This document shows positions 1 to 7,376 of a stretch of DNA of 64,000 nucleotides, piece by piece. The DNA comes from Flavobacteriales bacterium (GTDB taxonomy: Bacteria; Bacteroidota; Bacteroidia; Flavobacteriales_F; PHOS-HE28). Each line of letters starts with the position of its first letter. Positions within the stretch are counted from its first letter, which is position 1. The stretch is taken from positions 124,001-188,000 of the forward strand of contig JADIYA010000007.1 in assembly GCA_016705545.1 (NCBI GenBank), in the 5' to 3' direction. The notes beneath the pieces are model-generated. The model saw only the letters and a program-made list of their open reading frames with translations, was not told where the DNA came from and searched no databases. The position numbers and the translations under genes are program-made.

Positions 1-4
1 AGGA

Positions 5-12
5 TACCTTCG
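5..12 (+). promoter_or_regulatory. -7 promoter box TACCTTCG
   Basis: TACCTTCG fits the Bacteroidota -7 consensus TAnnTTTG with C for the third T. Only four bases (gccc) separate it from the ATG at 17, so the transcript is probably leaderless or nearly so. No -33 element can be judged because the window starts here. Confidence 0.55.
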
Positions 13-16
13 GCCC

Positions 17-835
17 ATGCTCAGATCCTGCCTCTTCGCATCACTTTCGCTCAGCGCTCTCCACGCATTCGCGCAGCCGCGCGCCAATCCCGCCGGGCCA
101 GACCAATTCATCTGCGGCAATGCGGCCACCATGCAGGCCGATCCGCTGTCGTCGGGCGATGTGGGCGTGTGGACCGTGCTGCAAGGCACCGCCTCCTTCG
201 CCAACCAGAGCTCACCGACCACCTTGGTGGTGAACCTGAGCTACGGCGAGAACGTGCTGCGCTGGACGATCTACGGCAGCGACGGCACCACCTCGGACCA
301 AGTGGCGATCTGGTGCTACAACAATGCCTCACCGGCAGCGGAGGCCGGGCCTGACCAGACCGTGCCGCCCTGGCCGGGGTCGGTGCAGCTGAATGGATCC
401 GAGCCCATCGCGCCCGCCACCTGCTTCTGGTCGATCCTTTCCGGCAGCGGGACCTTCAGCGACCCAACGGACCCGCAAGCGCTGTTCACGGCTCCGGGCC
501 TCGGCACCAACGTGCTGCAATGGAGCTGCGACAACGGGCCTTGCGGCGGCACCTTCGATGCCGTGGTGATCGAAGGCGTGGTGGGCGTGGGCGAGACCCA
601 ACTGCAAAACGTTTCCATGCGGCATGATGCTGCCGTGCAGGCCATTGTCGTCAACGCCAACGGCAAGGCCATTGACCTCGCGCTCTTCGACGCTCAAGGA
701 AGGCTGGTGCATCAGCGCTCGCTGCTGGCAGGCTCTTCCTCATGGATGGTGGGCGACTTGCCGCAGGGCATCTACACCGTGCGTTCGCAGCAAGCAGGCG
801 CCGCTGCGACCATGAGGTTCGCGGTGTCACGCTGA
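17..835 (+). CDS. Secreted T9SS-sorted protein with PKD/Ig-like repeats
   Basis: A 272-residue secreted protein of unknown role. Residues 1-19 form a signal peptide ending ALHAFA-Q. Residues 25-105 and 110-190 are two related Ig/PKD-like modules, each containing a GPDQ motif (AGPDQFICG, AGPDQTVPP) and a later VLxW stretch, typical of Bacteroidota surface proteins. The last 70 residues (from VGVGETQL, with ALFDAQGRLV and PQGIYTVRS) resemble a type A T9SS C-terminal sorting domain, so export across the outer membrane is inferred. The start is supported by the -7-like box four bases upstream. Ligand and function cannot be read from the sequence. Confidence 0.8.
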   Translation: MLRSCLFASLSLSALHAFAQPRANPAGPDQFICGNAATMQADPLSSGDVGVWTVLQGTASFANQSSPTTLVVNLSYGENVLRWTIYGSDGTTSDQVAIWCYNNASPAAEAGPDQTVPPWPGSVQLNGSEPIAPATCFWSILSGSGTFSDPTDPQALFTAPGLGTNVLQWSCDNGPCGGTFDAVVIEGVVGVGETQLQNVSMRHDAAVQAIVVNANGKAIDLALFDAQGRLVHQRSLLAGSSSWMVGDLPQGIYTVRSQQAGAAATMRFAVSR

Positions 836-926
836 GCCGCACGGAGGCGTTGGCCCATGGTGCCCGCGCGCCATGGACTACCTTGCGCCGGAATCACTGA
901 AAGACCAAGCACGAGAACACCCCCAC

Positions 927-1367
927 ATGGCCACATTCGAGAAGCGCGAGAAAGAGAAGAAACGGTTGCAGAAACAGGAGGAGAAGAAGCGCAAGAAGGA
1001 GGAACGCAAGGCCAATTCCCCCGGTGGCGGGCTGGAGAACATGATGGCGTACGTGGACGAGTTCGGCCGGATCACCAGCACGCCGCCCGACCCCACCAAG
1101 GTGCGCAAGGAGATCGACATCTCCGAGATCGAGATCGGGGTGCCCCGCCGCAGCAAAGAGGATGAGATGCCCGTGGAGCGCGTGGGCCGCGTCGATTTCT
1201 TCGACACCTCGAAGGGCTTCGGCTTCATCAATGAGGATGGCTCGCGCGAGCGCCTCTTCTTCCACATCAGCGGATTGATCGACGAGGTGAAGGACGGCGA
1301 CAAGGTGACCTACGACGTGGAGCGCGGCCCGAAAGGGATGAACGCCGTGCGGGTGAAGAAGGCGTGA
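927..1367 (+). CDS. Cold-shock-domain protein with charged N-terminal extension
   Basis: A 146-residue protein. About 35 N-terminal residues are almost entirely K/E/R (KREKEKKRLQKQ and similar) and probably form a charged helix. A linker containing MMAYVDEFGRITSTPPDP follows, then a C-terminal cold shock domain (about residues 85-146) with RNP1-like KGFGFI and RNP2-like LFFHIS. CSD proteins bind single-stranded RNA or DNA, so an RNA chaperone role is inferred. This K/E-rich-plus-CSD architecture is a familiar Bacteroidota family. An in-frame start at 873 would add 18 residues unlike the family, so ATG 927 is preferred. TACCTTGC near 879 is a weak promoter candidate. Confidence 0.85.
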   Translation: MATFEKREKEKKRLQKQEEKKRKKEERKANSPGGGLENMMAYVDEFGRITSTPPDPTKVRKEIDISEIEIGVPRRSKEDEMPVERVGRVDFFDTSKGFGFINEDGSRERLFFHISGLIDEVKDGDKVTYDVERGPKGMNAVRVKKA

Positions 1368-1411
1368 GCCCTGGCATTCGCCGAAGCGCTTCACGCTGAG
1401 CGCTCTGCTCC

Positions 1412-1419
1412 TACTTTCG
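1412..1419 (+). promoter_or_regulatory. -7 promoter box TACTTTCG
   Basis: TACTTTCG followed by gccc and the ATG at 1424. This is the same box, spacing and spacer as upstream of the gene at 17, suggesting a leaderless or near-leaderless transcript for the carboxylase gene. Confidence 0.55.
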
Positions 1420-1423
1420 GCCC

Positions 1424-3064
1424 ATGGCCGAGAAGATCGACATCGAAGCATCCAAGAACGAGGACAAGAACAAGCTCTCCGTCAGTGAGCTGCATGCCCG
1501 CCTGAAGAAGATCCACCTCGGCGGCGGCGAGAAACGCATCGCCAAGCAGCACGAGCAAGGCAAGATGACCGCCCGCGAGCGCATCGACGCCCTGCTCGAT
1601 CCCAAGAGCCCGCGCATCGAGATCGGTGCCTTCGCCGCCGATGGCATGTACAAGGAGCACGGCGGTGCGCCCTGCGCCGGTGTGGTGGTGGTGATCGGCT
1701 ACGTGAGCAAGCGCCAGTGCATCGTGGTGGCCAACGACGCCACCGTGAAGGCCGGCGCGTGGTTCCCCATGACGGGCAAGAAGAACCTGCGCGCGCAGGA
1801 GATCGCCATCGAGAACCGCCTGCCCATCATCTACCTCGTGGACAGCGCCGGCGTGTACCTGCCCATGCAGGACGAGATCTTCCCCGACAAGGAGCACTTC
1901 GGCCGGATCTTCCGCAACAACGCCGTGATGAGTTCCATGGGCATCACGCAGATCGCCGCCATCATGGGCAGCTGCGTGGCGGGCGGCGCCTACCTGCCCA
2001 TCATGAGCGACGAGGCCCTGATCGTGGAGAAGACCGGCAGCATCTTCCTCGCCGGCAGCTACCTGGTGAAAGCCGCCATCGGTGAGGACATCGACAACGA
2101 GACGCTCGGCGGCGCCACCACGCACAGCGAGATCAGCGGCGTCACCGACTACAAGTGCAAGGACGATGCGGATTGCCTGAAGAAGATCCGCGCCATCGTG
2201 GACAAGCTCGGCAAGCCGAAGGACGCGGGCTTCAGCCGCGAGAAGTCACAAGCACCGAAGGCCGATCCGAAGGAGATCTACGGCCTCATCCCCACCGAGC
2301 GCGCCAAGCCCTACGACATGCGCGAGGTGATCGCGCGACTGGTGGACGACAGCGAGTACACCGAATACAAGGAAGGCTACGGCCAGAGCATCATCACCGC
2401 CTACGCCCGCATCGACGGCTGGGCCGTGGGCATCGTGGCCAACCAGCGCAAGGTGGTGAAGAGCAAGAAGGGCGAGATGCAGTTCGGCGGCGTCATCTAC
2501 AGCGACAGCGCCGACAAGGCCACGCGCTTCATCGCCAACTGCAACCAGAAGAACATCCCGCTGGTCTTCCTGCAGGACGTCACCGGCTTCATGGTGGGCA
2601 GCCGCAGCGAGCACGGCGGCATCATCAAGGACGGCGCGAAACTGGTGAACGCCGTGAGCAACAGCGTGGTGCCCAAGTTCACCATCATCATCGGCAACAG
2701 CTACGGCGCCGGCAACTACGCCATGTGCGGCAAGGCCTACGACCCGCGCCTCATCGTGGGCTGGCCCAGCGCGCAGGTGGCCGTGATGGGCGGCGAGCAG
2801 GCCAGCAAGGTGATGCTCCAGATCGAAGTGGCCGCGCTGAAAGGCAAGGGCGAGACCATCACCCCCGAGAAGGAAGCCGAACTGCTCAACCGCATCCGCA
2901 GCAAGTACGAGGAGACCATCAGCCCGTATTACGCGGCAAGCCGCCTGTGGCTGGATGCGGTGATCGATCCGCTGGATACGCGGACGTGGATTTCGTTGGG
3001 GATCGAGGCGGCGAGCCAGGCACCGGCGACAAGGGAGTTCAATATGGGGGTGTTGCAGACGTGA
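1424..3064 (+). CDS. Acyl-CoA carboxylase, carboxyltransferase (beta) subunit
   Basis: 546 residues, full length for the biotin-dependent acyl-CoA carboxylase beta family (propionyl- or methylcrotonyl-CoA carboxylase type). It transfers CO2 from carboxybiotin to an acyl-CoA. The two crotonase-like halves are visible: the N-terminal half has KMTARERID, YLVDSAGVYLPMQ and MGSCVAGGAYLP (oxyanion-type glycines); the C-terminal half has FLQDVTGFMVG, GNSYGAGNYAMCG and VGWPSAQVAVMGGEQA. The sequence is closest in style to methylcrotonyl-CoA carboxylase beta, but substrate cannot be assigned with confidence. No biotin carboxylase alpha subunit is in the window, so the partner must be encoded elsewhere. 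The stop overlaps the GTG of the next gene. Confidence 0.92.
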   Translation: MAEKIDIEASKNEDKNKLSVSELHARLKKIHLGGGEKRIAKQHEQGKMTARERIDALLDPKSPRIEIGAFAADGMYKEHGGAPCAGVVVVIGYVSKRQCIVVANDATVKAGAWFPMTGKKNLRAQEIAIENRLPIIYLVDSAGVYLPMQDEIFPDKEHFGRIFRNNAVMSSMGITQIAAIMGSCVAGGAYLPIMSDEALIVEKTGSIFLAGSYLVKAAIGEDIDNETLGGATTHSEISGVTDYKCKDDADCLKKIRAIVDKLGKPKDAGFSREKSQAPKADPKEIYGLIPTERAKPYDMREVIARLVDDSEYTEYKEGYGQSIITAYARIDGWAVGIVANQRKVVKSKKGEMQFGGVIYSDSADKATRFIANCNQKNIPLVFLQDVTGFMVGSRSEHGGIIKDGAKLVNAVSNSVVPKFTIIIGNSYGAGNYAMCGKAYDPRLIVGWPSAQVAVMGGEQASKVMLQIEVAALKGKGETITPEKEAELLNRIRSKYEETISPYYAASRLWLDAVIDPLDTRTWISLGIEAASQAPATREFNMGVLQT

Positions 3065-3330
3065 AGTGGCTGAAACGGATCACCCCATTCCGGATCGCGG
3101 TGACTATGTTCATCGGCTATCAGCTTATCGTATTCCTCGGCGAACGAAGCAACTTCACGAGTAGCGGAGGCAGTGCTTGGGGCGGGGTCGCTTTGATAGC
3201 GATACTGTTCTGGGGCATAGTATTCTGGTTGGTGGACATCGTGATGCGTCGATTCATCCATGATGTACGCCTCATCTGGGGCATTCAATTGCTGGCCATA
3301 TTGGCGATGTATCTCTTCTTGGACTGGTAG
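3061..3330 (+). CDS. Small membrane protein, overlapping the carboxylase stop
   Basis: 89 residues starting at a GTG that shares GTGA with the carboxylase stop, an arrangement typical of translational coupling. Two or three hydrophobic segments are visible (about residues 10-27 RIAVTMFIGYQLIVFL, 38-62 WGGVALIAILFWGIVFWLVD, and 70-88 LIWGIQLLAILAMYLFL) with a basic patch VMRRF between them. Base composition is less GC-rich than the carboxylase. I do not recognise the family; a membrane role is all that can be said. Confidence 0.6.
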   Translation: MKWLKRITPFRIAVTMFIGYQLIVFLGERSNFTSSGGSAWGGVALIAILFWGIVFWLVDIVMRRFIHDVRLIWGIQLLAILAMYLFLDW

Positions 3331-3341
3331 GTGTGGGCGTG

Positions 3342-3364
3342 CCCCGCCTCAAATAATGGCGGGG
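3342..3364. terminator. Hairpin after the membrane gene
   Basis: CCCCGCC (3342-3348) pairs with GGCGGGG (3358-3364) around an AT-rich 9-base loop. It lies between the convergent ends of the 3061 gene (+) and the first RAYT gene (-), so it could terminate either. There is no strong T-run. The following sequence up to about 3425, with repeated ctcct/cgctcg/gcgggg elements, looks like a dispersed repeat, but I cannot confirm that here. Confidence 0.4.
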
Positions 3365-3439
3365 TCCGGCCATCCGCTATACTCCTCGCTCGTTCCTCGC
3401 TGCGGGGTGCCGCTGCTGTCCGTCACGCGAAATGCAGGA

Positions 3440-4039
3440 TCACCGGTTGAACCGGTCCCCTTTCCAATTGGCAGGATTCTCTGCGATGTATTGCGCGATC
3501 CGATCATGTTCGCCCCCATCCCGGATGATGCGTTCGTAATACCCACGCTGCCAGATGGGCGTACCACGTGATATCAACCCATCGCGCACGGCCTGCCGCG
3601 AAACGGCGGCCTTGAACGTTTGCATGATGTGGCCCAACGAATTTTTGACCATGATGGCGATCGGTGGTCGGCGGGGCGTTGTGGTTTCGCCGGGATCATC
3701 GGTGGTGGCGGGTATTTGTAGGGGCCGGGAATTCCCGGCCCCTACCCCGCCAACCGACAACGATCCGTCCGCCGCCACATCCGTGATCACGATGATCCCG
3801 TGCATATGGTTCGGCATCACCACGAATGCATCGCACACCACCATGGGCATGTGTTCGGGTATCGCATCCCAACACCGTTGAACGATGTTGCCCATCGAAT
3901 TTGGCACCATCATGCCATTCACCACATCACCGAACAACGGCAACCGATCATGCGTGCATACCGTTACGTAATACGCCCCGGCCCGGGTGTAATCGTACCC
4001 GCGCAACCGGATGGAACGGCGATGGAAACGGTCGGCCAT
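3440..4039 (-). CDS. REP-associated tyrosine transposase (RAYT), copy 1
   Basis: 199 residues of the Y1/IS200-like transposase superfamily, REP-associated (TnpA_REP) branch. These enzymes bind and nick single-stranded palindromic REP DNA with an HUH histidine pair and a tyrosine. The HUH motif is MPNHMHG (His78, His80). The later conserved block is GTPIWQRGYYERIIR and the C-terminus is YIAENPANWKGDRFNR. At the position where copy 2 has Tyr159 (SYKSAV), this copy has Phe142 (TFKAAV); Tyr167/168 are the other candidates. Residues 97-112 are encoded by a perfect 28-bp palindrome. ATG 4039 is chosen because MADRF aligns with MADLP of copy 2 and both have the same leader. Confidence 0.85.
   Translation of the reverse strand: MADRFHRRSIRLRGYDYTRAGAYYVTVCTHDRLPLFGDVVNGMMVPNSMGNIVQRCWDAIPEHMPMVVCDAFVVMPNHMHGIIVITDVAADGSLSVGGVGAGNSRPLQIPATTDDPGETTTPRRPPIAIMVKNSLGHIMQTFKAAVSRQAVRDGLISRGTPIWQRGYYERIIRDGGEHDRIAQYIAENPANWKGDRFNR
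3708..3751. repeat. REP-like palindrome inside RAYT copy 1
   Basis: 3718-3745 is a perfect 28-bp palindrome (arms GTAGGGGCCGGGAA and TTCCCGGCCCCTAC, centred on GAATTC). It is extended by GGCGGG (3708-3713) and CCCGCC (3746-3751), with a five-base bulge (tattt) on one side. A GC-rich stem with a bulge is the classic shape of a REP element. It falls wholly within the reading frame, in the linker between the HUH motif and the C-terminal helix. Confidence 0.8.
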
Positions 4040-4058
4040 GGGAATCCGAATATCGGCA

Positions 4059-4709
4059 TCACCGGTTGAACCGGTCCCCTTTCCAATTGGCGGGGTTGTC
4101 GCGGATGTATTTCGCAATGCGTTCGTATTCGCCGTCATCGCGGATCACGCGGTCCCAGTAATTGCGTTGCCATACGGGCGTGCCGTTGGGCAACAATCCA
4201 TCGCGGTACGCCATGCGCGTAACGGCGGATTTGTACGACGCCACGATCTGCCCCAACGCGCCATGCGGGATCCCCGGAGGTTTCCGCGGATCCCGTAGGG
4301 GCGCGTCATGACGCGCCCGTGGATCGTGTGGTGGGGGATCCGCCGCGTCATGAATGCCGGGCACGTTCCACGCGGTGGTATTTGGCGCGTTCGTTGTCGT
4401 ATCGGGCGCGTCATGACGCGCCCGTACGCCGTCCACGTCCACCAACCGTTGTCGGATGATGACGATCCCATGCACGTGGTTCGGCATCACCACGAATTCC
4501 CCCACATCCACATGGGGCATGTGTTCCGGTATCGCATCCCAACATCGTTGCGCCCATTCACCGATCGGTGATGGATGCATCACACCATCCACGATCCGAC
4601 CGAACCGATGCGACCTGTCCTGTGTGCAAAGGGTCAGGTAATACGCGCCGACGTTGGCGTAATCGTATCCCTGCCATCGGATGGTGGCGCGTTGCGGCAG
4701 GTCGGCCAT
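4059..4709 (-). CDS. REP-associated tyrosine transposase (RAYT), copy 2
   Basis: 216 residues, homologous over its whole length to copy 1 downstream (same RWDAIPEHMP-type block, MPNHVHG HUH motif at His78/His80, GTPVWQRNYWDRVIR, and identical C-terminus ANWKGDRFNR). Tyr159 in QIVASYKSAVTR is the likely nucleophile. The linker (residues 85-150) is longer than in copy 1 and holds RARHDAP twice (96-102 and 131-137), each encoded by the same palindrome. Only 19 bp separate this stop from the copy 1 start, and both genes share the leader element gccgatattcgg, so the pair looks like a tandem duplication of gene plus 5' flank. No IS ends or target duplication were identified. Confidence 0.85.
   Translation of the reverse strand: MADLPQRATIRWQGYDYANVGAYYLTLCTQDRSHRFGRIVDGVMHPSPIGEWAQRCWDAIPEHMPHVDVGEFVVMPNHVHGIVIIRQRLVDVDGVRARHDAPDTTTNAPNTTAWNVPGIHDAADPPPHDPRARHDAPLRDPRKPPGIPHGALGQIVASYKSAVTRMAYRDGLLPNGTPVWQRNYWDRVIRDDGEYERIAKYIRDNPANWKGDRFNR
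4299..4318. repeat. REP-like palindrome, RAYT copy 2 site A
   Basis: Perfect 20-bp palindrome with core GGCGCGTCATGACGCGCC. Read on the minus strand in the gene's frame it encodes RARHDAP (residues 131-137). A single mismatch outside the core lets the stem extend further (GTAGG on one side, CCGTG on the other). Confidence 0.8.
4403..4424. repeat. REP-like palindrome, RAYT copy 2 site B
   Basis: Perfect 22-bp palindrome with the same GGCGCGTCATGACGCGCC core as site A, centred about 105 bp away. It is also read in the same frame, encoding RARHDAP at residues 96-102. Two same-frame copies of one palindrome within a gene are unlikely by chance. Confidence 0.8.
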
Positions 4710-4823
4710 GGTTCCCGAATATCGGCAACACCTATGCAACTAGTCCCTGTTCCACATCTGTTTGTGGTTTGTTGCCACACGCCCATGGCCACGCGCTCGT
4801 CACCTTCGGCCATCACCCGGACG

Positions 4824-4850
4824 AAAAAGCCCCGGAGCTCGGTCCAGGGC
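4824..4850 (-). terminator. Rho-independent terminator of the 4894-5933 genes
   Basis: On the minus strand GCCCTGG and CCGGGGC form a 7-bp stem (one G-T pair) around an 8-base loop, followed directly by TTTTT. It sits 44 bases past the stop of the coiled-coil gene, as expected for an intrinsic terminator. Confidence 0.65.
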
Positions 4851-4893
4851 TTGTTCATCCAAGTCGGCTCGGTCAGCCGGGAGTGCAATGTGT

Positions 4894-5241
4894 CTATGCC
4901 GCGCGCTGGAATCCGTTGCGCAGGTCGTTCACCTCGTCGAGCAAGGCCTGGTTCACCTGCATCATGCGCGATACGCGGTTGTCCAATTTCGCCTTGGCCT
5001 TGTGCATCTCGTTCAGCTCCTGCCGCATGGCCAGGAACTCCTCTTCCGTGAACGACAACGGTTCGCCTGCATTCACCTGTTGGAGCAGTTCCGCGTTGCG
5101 CGCGCGCAATTGGTCGCGCTCGGCCTTCAGTTCCTTCACCAGCAGTGCGAGCCAGTAGCAGCGCTCGTACCAGGTCTCGTTCGGCTCCAAGGCATGCAGC
5201 TGCACGCGTTGCGGCTTCATGAATCGGGTGATGATGGACAT
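4894..5241 (-). CDS. Hypothetical coiled-coil protein
   Basis: 115 residues, strongly helical: heptad-like stretches run from about residue 30 (LALLVKELKAERDQLRARNAELLQQ) and again from about 70 (MRQELNEMHKAKAKLDNRV) to the C-terminus. There is no signal peptide or membrane segment. ATG 5241 (MSIITRF) is chosen because upstream in-frame residues are low-complexity and unlike a protein start. It lies 74 bp downstream of the FN3-like gene on the same strand and ahead of a shared terminator, so the two may be co-transcribed. No function recognised. Confidence 0.6.
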   Translation of the reverse strand: MSIITRFMKPQRVQLHALEPNETWYERCYWLALLVKELKAERDQLRARNAELLQQVNAGEPLSFTEEEFLAMRQELNEMHKAKAKLDNRVSRMMQVNQALLDEVNDLRNGFQRAA

Positions 5242-5315
5242 GGTGCTGCGTTGTTGGTGGTTCACATCGTTGCGGTGCGGTGCTCCTGTTCGGGTTTGTC
5301 GGTTGCAACCGGCGC

Positions 5316-5933
5316 TCAAGCGGCCTGGCCGAAGGCCTCGGCGCTGTAAGGGCCTTTCACCTTGGTGCCCAAGGCACGCACGCGGAAGCGCAACGGCACA
5401 TGCGAAGCCATGCCTTTCAGCACGTATTGCGGACGGGAGGTCTCATCGACGCGCTCCCATTGCTCCGGCTGCCCGAAGCCGGAAGTGGCGCGCTCCACCA
5501 CGTACATGATGGCGCCCGGCACGCGCTGCCAGCGGAGCTTCACCTGACCGGGGAACACGGTTGGGCGCACGGTAACGGCCTTGGGGCTATCGAGCGAGCT
5601 GATCGGGCTGCCGCGCTTCACCAACTCGAAGCCGGAGTTCACGAGCTTGAGGATATCGCCGAGGCAGGCGCTGTTCACGTAGCCGGCCAGGCGCGTGAGG
5701 TAGAGATCCATGCGCTCCACGGCGTTATCGCGACGCAGCAGCGCCATGCGCCCACGGTCCAGGGCGGCCAGGTTGGCGGTCTTCAGCTCCAGGTAGGCCG
5801 CATGGAACTCGGCCATGCTGGGCGATGGGTTCGGGAAGTCGGGATTGCCGTTCATGCGACTGTACACGATGGCCGCACGTTGCGCTTTATCCGTCGGGTT
5901 GAGGCCGCGCAGGCCTGCTTTCACCTTGTTCAT
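5316..5933 (-). CDS. Hypothetical protein with C-terminal FN3-like domain
   Basis: 205 residues without signal peptide. The N-terminal 120 residues are helical (MAEFHAAYLELKTANLAALDRGR and following), and the C-terminal 80 residues look like a fibronectin type III fold (GQVKLRWQRVPGAIMYVVERA, then PLRFRVRALG). This combination recurs in Bacteroidota hypothetical proteins. ATG 5933 (MNKVKAG) is chosen; the longer frame upstream reads into the GCA/TGC-rich stretch. Likely co-transcribed with the coiled-coil gene downstream. Function unknown. Confidence 0.65.
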   Translation of the reverse strand: MNKVKAGLRGLNPTDKAQRAAIVYSRMNGNPDFPNPSPSMAEFHAAYLELKTANLAALDRGRMALLRRDNAVERMDLYLTRLAGYVNSACLGDILKLVNSGFELVKRGSPISSLDSPKAVTVRPTVFPGQVKLRWQRVPGAIMYVVERATSGFGQPEQWERVDETSRPQYVLKGMASHVPLRFRVRALGTKVKGPYSAEAFGQAA

Positions 5934-6690
5934 GGTCGTTCGTTGATCGGGCCTGAAACGGGGGAACGGCTGTGCGGGTTGCGATCGCGGTTGCACGCTG
6001 CGCAATGGCGGGTGCACCGGCACTGCGTGCACTGGCGCGCCCGGCGAAGGCAAACGCTCCGCAGACGCGTGCATGAAGACAACACCATGTTGCGCTTGCT
6101 GCACGAGTCAGTGCGAAAGCACGGGCGCGGATGGCGCTTGCCATGCCGTGCCATGCGAATGCACTTCAGCCGGCTTCGCGGGCAGCGCTGCAGGCTTCGT
6201 GCGCAGCGCAGCATGCCGCGCTTGCACACCTGCGGCATGCCTGTGCAGAGGCCCGCCGTGCATGCGCCTCGTACGGGTGTGCGCAGGCAGCTTGGGGCAT
6301 GGCAGCGGCAGAAGGGAGCAAGGCCGTTGCAGAAGATGGATCTGCACCTGCGGATCCGCTGTTCGCATCTGTGGATCCGCTGTCCGCATGCGCGCGGCGT
6401 CCGGATGCAAAAGCACGCGACCGCTATGCACTTGCCCTGCCAGGTCGTGCATCCGCAGTGGGGCGCGATACGCCTTGATCGGCCGGGCGTCGGACGGGGC
6501 GCCGGGTCGTGAAAACCGCATCGGCGAACAACGATCGCTGCACGGTGGTGCAAATCCGCCCAAGACCCGACTCGCGCGGCGCAAGTCATGGTGCTTCGCT
6601 CGGCGATAGTAGCTGGATGTCCGCCGGCGTGGTTCGGAGACATGACCGCAATCATGACCAACGGGAGGAATCGTGCCTACCATTACCAGC
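5934..6690. other. GCA/TGC-rich intergenic stretch with a 21-bp tandem repeat
   Basis: About 750 bp without a convincing gene. From about 6000 to 6480 both strands are crowded with TGC/GCA; GCATGC alone occurs at 6211, 6235, 6260 and 6386. Every frame is open for long distances and gives Cys-, Ala- or His/Arg-rich translations with no domain signature, which argues against coding. A 21-bp near-exact tandem repeat (CTGyGGATCCGCTGTyCGCAT) occupies 6348-6389. The last 180 bp lead up to the lipoprotein gene and hold no clear promoter box. Confidence 0.5.
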
Positions 6691-7373
6691 ATGAGGCCTT
6701 CCATAGGGATCGGTGCGATGGTGCTCATGCTGGTCCTCACCGGCTGTTCGTCCACCACATTGATCCGCCCACTGGAGCGGGGCCAATGGGCGGTGGGCGC
6801 GAACGTGGGCGGGCCGATGATCGCGTTCAAAGGCGCTGCGGTGCCGGTGCCGCTCAGTGGTGTGCTGGTGGCCCGGGGCTTCGCCGACAGCGCCACGGCC
6901 TTTGCCCGTGTGCATGCCACCTCCGCCGCATTCGGGGTGGTGCACCTGGAGTTGGGCGGACTGAAGGAATGGAAGGCACCGGCGAAATGGCGGCCCGGCT
7001 TCAGCGCCGCGCCGTCGTTGCACGTCATGCTGGACACTTGGAAGGGCCGCACCAGCCTGTACCCGCAGGTGGACCTGAACATGTATTGCTTCGTTGGCGA
7101 CGGCCGCGGCACGAAACCACCGGACCTGCTGCATGCAGGGATCTGCAATTGGTTCGAGCTGCGCACACCGGAGCCGAGGGCAGGGCGCAGCGTCGGCATT
7201 GGCTGCCCGCCATCCACTTGGGCTACACCATGGCACGGCCGAAGTGGAACTACACCATCGAGTCCAAGTGGATAGCGCCGTTCACCAGCAACGAGAAGCT
7301 CGTGGTGGACTACATCAGCCCGGGCAGTCGCGGCGCGCTCGGCCTCTACCTCTCCACCACCCGTTTGTTCTGA
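6691..7373 (+). CDS. Outer-membrane-type lipoprotein, one-base frameshift
   Basis: A lipobox is clear: basic start MRPS, hydrophobic stretch, then LVLTGCSS with the lipidated Cys at about residue 19. The rest has alternating polar/hydrophobic strands (WAVGANVGGPMIAF, SLYPQVDLNMYCFVGDG) like a small beta-barrel. The frame is broken near 7180-7205: the first part reads ...NWFELRTPEPRAG, while WLPAIHLGYTMARPKWNYTI to the C-terminal YLSTTRLF follows one base earlier. Restoring one lost base gives 227 residues ending at 7373, three bases before the next ATG. I treat it as one gene with a sequencing error or recent mutation. It is probably co-transcribed with the hydrolase downstream. Function unknown. 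Confidence 0.65.
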
Positions 7374-7376
7374 GCC

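Noticed and set aside
3440..4709. RAYT pair considered as a complete IS200-type insertion sequence
   Set aside because: The proteins are of the REP-associated branch, and no left/right end hairpins flanking the pair, tnpB or target site could be identified.
6073..6609. Cys-rich 178-codon frame (and Ala-rich and Arg-rich alternatives) in the GCA/TGC region
   Set aside because: All frames are open here and the cysteines follow from TGC repetition; there is no signal peptide, spaced metal motif or promoter.
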